Origin: Sambucus nigra
Taxonomy: Eukaryota > Streptophyta > Magnoliopsida > Dipsacales > Adoxaceae
DNA length: 64,000 nucleotides
Reading direction: 5' to 3'
Assembly: GCA_949130495.1 (NCBI GenBank)
Contig: OX422213.1
Coordinates: 52,214,284 to 52,278,283, forward strand
Part shown: positions 56,963 to 64,000 of the stretch, one piece after another
Numbering within the stretch: position 1 is the first letter of the stretch
How the letters are laid out: every line of letters starts with the position of its first letter
Program-made: the position numbers and the translations under genes
The notes under the pieces: model-generated
Told to the model about the DNA's origin: nothing
Database searches by the model: none
The model's input: only the letters and a program-made list of their open reading frames with translations

Positions 56963-57674
56963 TTATCGTTCGGGGGGATGCACTCTGTTGATAGCATCAA
57001 TCTGGTCTGGATTGGCTTCAATACCTCTCTTGCTGACCAAGTACCCAAGGAATTTTCCTGACTGGACATCGAAGGAACACGTACTCGCGTTGAGCTTCAT
57101 TCGGTACTTCCTGAGGATTTCAAAAGTCCTTGATAGGTCAGAGAGGTGGTCATCTTTGAGCTTGCTCTTGACGAGCATGTCATCGATGTAGACCTCCATA
57201 GTGCTTCCCATTTGGTCTTTGAACATCTTGGTCACCAACCGCTGGTAAGTTGCTCCTGCGTTTTTTAGCCCAAAGGGCATAACCTTATAGCAATATAACC
57301 CAACTTTGGTTATAAATGTTATTTTGTCTTGATCCGGCTCGTGTAGAGGGATTTGGTGATATCCGGAGTATGCATCAATAAAGCTCATCCTCTCATGTGT
57401 TGTCGTGGCATCCACCAACTGATCGATATTTGGGAGGGGGGAAGTTGTCTTTAGGGCATGCTTTGTTGAGATCGATGAAGTCGATACAGGCTCTCCACTT
57501 TCCGTTACTCTTGGGGACAACTATTACGTTGGATAGCCACTTGGGGAACTGGACTTTCCGTATGGATCCTGCAGCCAGCAGTTTTTCAACTTCCTTCTCC
57601 ACTGCCTTAGCTTTCACCGGAACAATTCGTCGAACTTTCTGTGCTATTGGTTTGAAAGATGGATCGACGTGCAA
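56963..57674 (-). pseudogene. Tat: reverse transcriptase
   Basis: Two overlapping frames joined by a frameshift near 57440. The upstream piece (57393-57674) has KVQFPKWLSNVIVVPKSNGKW and DLNKACPKDNFP. The downstream piece (56963-57520) has the palm with FIDAYSGYHQI, MPFGLKNAGATYQR, the YIDDML active site near 57180-57196 and FLGYLVSKRGIEANPDQI. Otherwise well preserved. Confidence 0.88.
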
Positions 57675-57916
57675 TCAATGACATGTGATGTTAGGATCAA
57701 TCCCAAGCAGTTCGTAAGGCTCCCTTGCAAAGACATCTAAATTACTCCGAAGTAGGGTGACCAACTACCTTTTTTCACGGCCTGAGAGTGAGGTTCCAAT
57801 CAAGAACTTTCTTTTATTTGAGTTGCTACTGGATGTGACTTCCTCCAGGTCCCCGCGACTCTTTCAGAGGGGAGGAGTCAGGTGTCCTCCACTCCTGGTC
57901 TGCCATATTTTAGTTG

Positions 57917-58837
57917 CTATTTGGAGGGCATTAGACTCTCATGTTCCTTGTTCTTGCTTCTAACTTCTTTAACCTTCTTTTCTGGTTTGGGACGGATGGC
58001 CGCTATAAAACACTTTCTTGCCATCGCTTGATCCCCATGGATCTCCACCACTCCTCGTTCAGTCAAATATTTGAGCTTCTGATGGTAGGTAGATGGGACG
58101 GCCTTCATCGCCTGCATCCATCCTTTGTCGAGGATTGCTTGGTAGGGTGAATCAATATCGACCATGAGAAATTCAATCATTTTTTAAATGTTTCCTGGCC
58201 TTACTGGCAGGACGATCTTTCCCAAGGGGATGGTTATCATTCCAGCGAAGCCAACTAAAGGAACGGTGGCTTCCTTTAGGTCGGCGACACTTAATTTCAA
58301 CTTCCTGAATAGGTTGAGATACATTACTTTAAATGAGCTACCTTGGTCGACGAGCAATCTGTCAACGTCATAGTTAGCTATCCTGAGTGTAATGATCAGT
58401 GCATCATGATTTCGGGTTCTCACTCCCACCAGGTCCTCATCTATGAACACAATATGTTTGCTGTAGTCGACATCTTCTGCTCGTCGACGCTTCCCAGCTT
58501 GTGCTTTGGTTGGATCGATCTGAAAATCTTGCATTACTGGTGTAAGATTTTTTACTTCCATCTGATTCGTATTTCTTTGAAGCTGTTTGAGGTCGGATGC
58601 CCCATGAATTACTACGAACTCATAGCCGATGTCTTCCTCGAGCACGTTATCGGGCCTTTGATCTCCATTGGCAGCTACCTTCTCTGCCTTTTTCTCCATG
58701 AATTCACTCAAGTGTCCATCTTGACCTAACTCTTCAAGGTGGGACTTGAGGGCTTTGTAGTGCTCGATTTTGTGCCCGCCCGCTTTATGAAAAGCACATC
58801 GCAGTGTGTTGTTTCGCTTGGAAGGGTCTCCTCCCAT
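57917..58837 (-). pseudogene. Tat: gag end and aspartic protease
   Basis: 58184-58837 is open for 217 codons. A degraded zinc-knuckle-like segment (CAFHKAGGHKIEHY) is followed by the protease with LLVDQGSS at the catalytic position, where Asp-Thr/Ser-Gly is normal; the Gln may inactivate it. The C-terminal part (57917-58180) has FLMVDIDSPYQAILDKGWMQ. A stop near 58181 splits the two. Confidence 0.83.
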
Positions 58838-59134
58838 CTTCTTGGGCCACTTGATGAACGGTTCATCCTTGATCTTTGCCAGAATCTTATAGATCGGTTC
58901 TCTGAAAACTGTATTTACTGCTTGAAATGCCTTCTAGGCATCACTCTTGTTCCCATTCTTGAGTCCAATTTTACCCTAATTTTTACTCCCTTTCTTTTGA
59001 CCCTCATTCATGTCGCTCTCCTTACGAGAAACTTTGGCGCAACCTTTTCCTCCTGCACTGAGTTGGGTCATATCTTCGACTTTGTCATATTTTTTAATAC
59101 GATCCATCAAGTCGTCGATGGTTGTGGCCTCCTT

Positions 59135-60148
59135 CTAAGTGAGGGACTGGTGCAAGAGGCAGGAATTGGGTAAGTTAATCTTGAAGGATGCAACGGCGAA
59201 CTGCTCTGAGCAGTCCTCGACCTCGTTGAACACCACCCAATACCTCTTCGCATAGTCTTTGAGGTTCTCCTTGGGCTTTTCCTTCATTGTCAATAAATAA
59301 CCCATCCTCTTCGAATGGGAGTTACGGGTAATGAAGCGAGCTGTGAAGAGCTCTGCCAGGGACTCGAAGTTCCTAATGGATATATGGGGGAGTTTCTCGA
59401 ACCACTTTTGTTCCACGTCGTGCAAGTTTGATGGGAAAATCCCGCACATCAGCGTGTCCTTGTGGTTCCGAAGGGTCATGGCCTGCCTGTACTATCTAAC
59501 ATGGTCGATGGGATCAGTCTTTCTATCGTAGATCTTGAACCTGGGCATTGCGAACTTCTTGGGGGGCTCTTCTTCTTCTATTGCCCTTTTCATCTGGGTC
59601 CTGAGAGCTCATCTGGCTAGCTCTCTTATCAATCTGGCACTCCGATGTGCTGGGTGTTGGTCCATCTCTCTCCAGACCAAGTTTCGTATATCATCGTTCC
59701 TTCGGCCTGGGCTCTTATAACCGCGAGCTGGTTGTTGTTGCTCGGACCAGTCATCATCTGACTTGTGTCCCTCAATTCTTTGAGAACCACGCCTTGGGCT
59801 CCCTCCTCGAATACGAGATTTGCTCGGCTGAGGGCTAGGAGTCCTATAATGGATTTGCCTCGTGTTACGATGGAGTTCTCTCTCCATCCTCTCCAGTTGC
59901 CTCTTGAGGTGAGCATTTTCGGCTTCCTGCTTGCGAGTAGCCTCCTCCTGCTCTTGGAGCCTGGCCTCATAGGCTTCGATCAGCCTGAAAACTTGTGTAG
60001 ACCTAGATGGTCCCTGGTTTTCTTTTGAGGCTTTTCGTTCCTGGAGAAGCCTTGGGTTAGAGCGTCGAACTTCAGATCTAACCCTATGAGGGATAGGCTG
60101 CTCTTGAATATCCCCGGCTTGAGGGACATTACTGCTGTGATCAGACAT
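59135..60148 (-). pseudogene. gag: Tat: gag
   Basis: The N-terminal part (59609-60148, ATG 60148, 179 codons) has a charged coiled-coil region, ARLQEQEEATRKQEAENAHL, and an Arg/Ser-rich stretch. The middle part (59135-59479) has the gag domain: MCGIFPSNLHDVEQKWFEKL, SIRNFESLAELFTARF and a KEKPKENLKDYAKRYW motif. Stops near 59490-59600 break it. The start lies 66 bp after the 5' LTR. Confidence 0.84.
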
Positions 60149-60190
60149 TCTAGGTTCTTGTTAGTGAAAGCTTTCTTAAAGGGAGAACAA

Positions 60191-60214
60191 CCGTTTTCCA
60201 CAAACGGCGCTAAT
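60191..60214 (-). other. Primer-binding site of the Tat element
   Basis: Directly inside the LTR the minus strand reads ATTAGCGCCGTTTGTGG, close to the TGGCGCCGT-type sites common in Tat elements but with the first bases altered. It fixes the 5' LTR as the right-hand one. Confidence 0.7.
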
Positions 60215-60630
60215 TGTGGTGACAAGAAATCTCAACACATATTGTAAGCAAATGCAATCACCAGAAAATATAGAGCGAGAATGAGAATAATCACAATCAC
60301 ACACAACGCAAGACGTACGTGGTTCGGCAAATTGTTGCCTACGGCCACGGTGGTGCTCTCAGTTTGTATTTCTCTTTTCTCTAGAGGAGTATTTTGTGAT
60401 ACATGCCCTTTGCCCCATGCCAGGGATAACTTTGGAGCGTGGGGGTGTTGGGCACTCCCACGTTAGCCCACTATCCCTAGAATATCTTATGACAGATTTT
60501 AGGAACAGGATGGGTCGTTGCTAACTAACTGTCTTTAAGGCTTTGGAGTTAGGGTCGGGCTCTCCTTATTTTAAATAGGGATCAGTCCAGCTACTTCTTT
60601 GGGCCTACAAAAATGGACGACGTACCCACA
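60215..60630 (-). repeat. 5' LTR of the Tat element
   Basis: 416 bp. Minus-strand start TGTGGGTACGTCG, end CTTGTCACCACA. Aligns with 32354-32783 apart from an indel of about 20 bases and scattered changes. Followed by the duplication ggttt. Confidence 0.9.
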
Positions 60631-60635
60631 GGTTT

Positions 60636-61900
60636 TATCCCATAAGCAAGTCTACAAGACACCAAACTTGATTTGAATACATCGAATCTATTTCGATATC
60701 CACAGCCATAAGTCAAAGCTAAGAGTTGTCGTCTTGGAGTACCTCATTGTAGTTCTTGAGATCTGGTTTGTGTTTCCTTTGGACTTCACCGAAGTGTTAA
60801 CCCAAAAACAATAACCTGTCAAGATAACTCCTGACGCTCCCACTATGACGTTGCTCCACTTGTGTTCCAGTATAAGTGACACGTGAATCCTGATCCTCGA
60901 TAATACTCCCACTACCATTAGGTAATGTATTATCAAAAACATGTTGTATTTCTTTTCATACTAGTGGTCCAGCAACATCGATAATCTTATGCTCCTTTGT
61001 AATAACATTTAAGACTAGCTAACTCCCAGGTACGTGCTTTATCATATATTCATTTTTTAAGAACCAAAAATCATCTTAACAATTACCTTATTGTCCTTAG
61101 GATTATAATACAAACCACTTAAAGAACCTTTGGAATATCCAACCTAAAGACATAATTTTATGCTTAATTCTAACTACCTTAGCTCCCACCTCAGCACAAC
61201 TGTTGAGTACTCCCAGAACTGAACATGCCTTAGACCAGGCTTGCGCCCATTATAATGTTCCGTGAGAGTTGAAGAAACCTATATAGATGGAATTTAGTAT
61301 AAAATGTATATAGTCATCCCTATATAAAATCCTAAAAAGAAACTTGCAGCCCTGAATAACCTACCACGGACCTTATCATACCTAAAAGAGTCTTTATCCT
61401 TCTTATCGCTACACCATCCCGCACTAGAGTGCCTGGTGTAAGTAACTGGGATGTAATCCCAACCTCCAATAAATTATTTTATTAACATTCCAAAGAGGTA
61501 CACACCTACACGATAAAGTCATTACCCTATCCCGTCTTCCTTATAGAGCTAGAAAAACTAGACAATGCTGTTATAAAAGCTCTAACTACTTGGAGTGAGA
61601 ATACATGTCTTTCGGCTAATTCACTACTAGCGTGCAATATAAACTTTCCTTAACCCAAACCGTTGTACTTGAGACTTATCCTTATCCTCATACCTCCCTA
61701 TTGGGAAAGAAGTAAAGTTCTTCTCAAACAACTAACACAAAAAGTATTGACAAATGGTATTAAGAAATTCTCATCGGTCAATTAAAACGTCCATGTAGAA
61801 CTTCCCCGATTGGGGGACCGAACACATGTAACAAAAATTACCATATATTCTAAATTGTCATGATTCTACGAGTAAAACCATCCGATGGGGGGCTAGATCA
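60636..61900 (-). pseudogene. Ty1/copia element, right fragment (RT N-terminus and upstream)
   Basis: The minus strand from about 60760 down to 60636 gives NYNEVLQDD, EIDSMYSNQVWCLVDLLMG, the start of a copia reverse transcriptase; the partner half is at 32348. Upstream to 61900 the sequence is probably integrase and earlier regions, but stops are so frequent that I could not follow them. The distance is too short for a full gag-integrase, so deletions are likely. Confidence 0.68.
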
Positions 61901-61904
61901 AACT

Positions 61905-62195
61905 GGCATGAGAAATCAATCACATCACGATTATACTGGTGAGAATTGAGGGTAAAAAAAATGTATCCCTTTAAGTTATAACAATGTCCTATAACAATTT
62001 CAGCCCTAGAAATTTATTCCATTTAATTAATATCATTAAGACTAAATAATTAGTTGAATAGTTGACCCATATAGAAATATAATAATCATCATTGAAAAAG
62101 GACTTTCAGTTAAGTATGTAGTAATTAACCTTTTGATTAAATATAAATTAGCTTCCCTCTACCACTATTTAAAAATAATCTTGTCGACATCCTAG
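61905..62195 (-). repeat. LTR-like repeat, inverted copy of 30541-30862
   Basis: Reverse complement of 30541-30862 at roughly nine-tenths identity by eye, beginning 'aaactaggatgtcg' and including a TATA-like CTATATAATCG counterpart. It may be a copia LTR piece; the opposite orientation of the two copies is unexplained. Confidence 0.7.
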
Positions 62196-63150
62196 TTTCT
62201 TGTGAAAGTAAGGGAGCTTAAATTACTTCACCATAAATTAAACAGACCTTACGTCTTTTAATTATCTTATCTGAATAGTCCAGGAACCCTTTTCTCCCAT
62301 TATAGTATATGACTAAAATGGACAGCAGAACACAGTGTCGACATTTGTCGCACCCACACGATGACACGTGTACATTTCATAAATATTTTAATTATTTTAC
62401 TCTATCCCAGAATTTGAAGAGGTCTTATTTATTTTACTCCATGACTCTTTATCTCATTGCCTTTTATATTAACCAGAATTTGAAGGGGCCCTATTTATTT
62501 GACCCCATGACTTTTGGATTACCTTAACTACCTTCGTATCTTCCACAAACCGTAATCACATTAATATTTTTGCCTTTGTATCTTCCACAAATTCAAAACC
62601 CATTAATGTTTCATCCCAAAATGGGACTATTTATATGAAATCTGATAGGTTTTGTTCATATCTTGTTTTTATTCATTGAGGGTCAATTTTTATAGATCCG
62701 TTGTGATGGAGTTCGACCTGAGGTACTACGTTTTCCTCTGCTTTAAATTTTTTTCAATTTTGAATTTATAAAATTTGATTTTCAGTTGTGAGTGATGGAA
62801 TTGAAGAATTAATTGATTGTTTGATTTTGTCTTAAGAACTTCATTAATCTTTTTTTATTTAGTTTGAAAAATTGATGTATTCATATTAGTTGTATGTTAA
62901 ACCACCACTCACATTTTCATTCTAGGCTTATACATATCAAAGACATGAGGTCTGAATTTTGGTGAATGCAGCACGTGGGATCGATTTTGGTGTTTGTAAA
63001 TGCAAATACAATTAAAATTGATAATAGCTATTACAAGTGGGTAAAGTGTTGTACTTTTTCCCCTATTAAGTTGACTTTAGTTGATATCCTTGAATTTAAT
63101 AGATAATGTATGAGCTTTCCTTTGTTCAGTATGAGGATAAAGTTTTTTTA
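62196..63150. other. AT-rich region with a short direct repeat
   Basis: No coding similarity. 'cagaatttgaagaggtcttatt' at 62409 recurs as 'cagaatttgaaggggccctatt' at 62475, each followed by 'tattt-actccatgact', giving two 65-bp units. The rest is unremarkable. Confidence 0.6.
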
Positions 63151-63195
63151 CTCTCTCTCTATATCTCTCTATCTCTCTCTCTCTCTCTCTGTACA

Positions 63196-63240
<45 letters not shown>

Positions 63241-63265
63241 AGATATATATATATATATATATATT
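63150..63265. repeat. Compound microsatellite (CT)n-(CA)n-(TA)n
   Basis: CT-rich run 63151-63190, CA run 63193-63236, then TA run 63243-63264. The ORF across it (63106) is a product of the repeat. Confidence 0.97.
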
Positions 63266-63763
63266 ATACCTCTAATACGATAGTATTAAAGGAGTTAATG
63301 ATCCTTTGATACTTACTATTTTTCTCTCTCTTATCTTGAACATTGTATTTTTTTTAAATCAAGGGAATTGTGTTGTTTATTCTTTCTTGCACTTCTGATA
63401 GGCTTGGGAGGAAGCTGAAAGGAATCCAATTGGACTCATGTATTACTCTTAAATTGTTATCCTACTGAAAAGAAGCATAGATGTACACACTATTATTTTC
63501 TAGCAAAAACAAAGTAATAGGTTTAATACCTTTAATTTTATGTAAAAACTTTTTTTTTCCATATTATTCTCTTAGATATTGATTTTGACCTATTTTTTAG
63601 ATTTTGTTTGCAAGTGCACTTTTTTTCCAATAATTTGTATAAGATTGATGGATCTATTCACGTGATAATTTTTTTTTTAAAATTACTCCCACACTTCGAT
63701 TTTTAAAGTTTAAGAACACTTTTTATATGCGTTTCACATTTACATTCTAATAATTTTATTTAT

Positions 63764-63798
63764 AACCCGCCCACGCATCGCACGGGTTGCATACTAGT
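63764..63798 (+). mobile_element. Probable Helitron 3' terminus
   Basis: A GC-rich hairpin (stem AACCCG / CGGGTT, with CACGCATCG in the loop) in AT-rich DNA is followed five bases later by CTAGT, a CTRRT terminus. Plant Helitrons end this way and insert between A and T; the next base here is A and the context AT-rich. The 5' end (TC) was not located, so the body length is unknown. Confidence 0.45.
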
Positions 63799-64000
63799 AT
63801 AATTAAATAGTCGACAACTTTTGGTCCCGCAATCTTTGACACTGACTCCGTTGGAGAGTACAAGATTACTTGCGTTAAATTGTAAACCACCAATTCATTC
63901 CATTTAAAATTACATGTGTACAGAACTTTCTTGTTGGAAGAACCGAACATACTCAATATTAATTTTAGAGAAATATCACTTAAGAATTTTAAAATTTTCG
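63799..64000. other. Flanking sequence, nothing recognised
   Basis: About 200 bp of AT-rich DNA to the window end with no gene, element or repeat that I can identify. Confidence 0.6.

Larger units (their letters stand above)
32354..60630 (-). mobile_element. Tat-lineage Ty3/gypsy element with nested and duplicated parts
   Basis: Minus orientation. LTRs 32354-32783 and 60215-60630 are flanked by the perfect duplication ggttt (32349-32353, 60631-60635) and sit inside a copia RT. From the 5' end it contains gag, protease, RT, RNase H, archaeal-type RNase H and integrase; the last two are duplicated, and an antisense gene lies next to the 3' LTR. Dual RNase H and the antisense gene are known Tat features. 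It carries element 4 and a 3.8-kb foreign block. All pol frames are broken. Confidence 0.88.

Noticed and set aside
57757..60028. Plus-strand ORFs opposite Tat gag, protease and RT
   Set aside because: They are shadows of the minus-strand coding regions and show no conserved domains.
63106..63309. 67-codon ORF over the microsatellite
   Set aside because: Encodes only Ser-Leu, Thr-His and Tyr-Ile repeats from CT, CA and TA runs.

Overview
The window is nuclear plant DNA, almost certainly from a eudicot. It is AT-rich, intergenic, and built nearly entirely of LTR retrotransposons inserted into one another. No intact host gene is visible. The only host-like coding trace is a frameshifted piece resembling the C-terminus of a chloroplast DEAD-box RNA helicase (RH3-like) near 53.1 kb.

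Left nest (1-30.3 kb). A decayed plus-strand Athila-type element (23838-~30300) carries a Tekay-like Ty3/gypsy element on the minus strand (element 0, 11685-23837). Element 0 was hit by element 2, a non-coding LTR element (5751-11684), by element 3 (12265-15145, target duplication ttcag), by an unclassified LTR-like piece (~16741-18240) and by a plus-strand solo LTR (19244-21472, duplication gcaaa). Element 2 was in turn hit by element 1, a young Tekay element running off the left edge (1-5750).

Right nest (30.3-62.3 kb). A decayed Ty1/copia element was split inside its reverse transcriptase by a 28-kb Tat-lineage Ty3/gypsy element (32354-60630, duplication ggttt). This carries an antisense, apparently spliced extra gene beside its 3' LTR and a tandem duplication of its RNase H-integrase region around a 3.8-kb foreign block. 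One integrase copy is split by element 4, an almost intact Tekay chromovirus (37112-48319, duplication aattt). Its gag is split by a 509-bp hAT-type MITE (44246-44754, 8-bp duplication). The last 1.7 kb ends in a probable Helitron 3' terminus.

The most interesting signal is in the LTRs. At a near-constant distance from the LTR start (about 580-725 bp), four families have a splice-donor consensus (AG|GTAAGT, AG|GCAAGT or AG|GTAATT). In the Tekay elements a pyrimidine-rich TTTCAG acceptor touches the gag ATG. The inferred 2.4-2.5-kb leader intron contains the primer-binding site and a block of CpG-rich palindromes (TCGTTCGAACGA or CGAATCGATTCG). A spliced RNA would be a short-leader gag-pol mRNA; an unspliced RNA would keep priming and possible dimerisation or packaging signals. 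This is inference from sequence.
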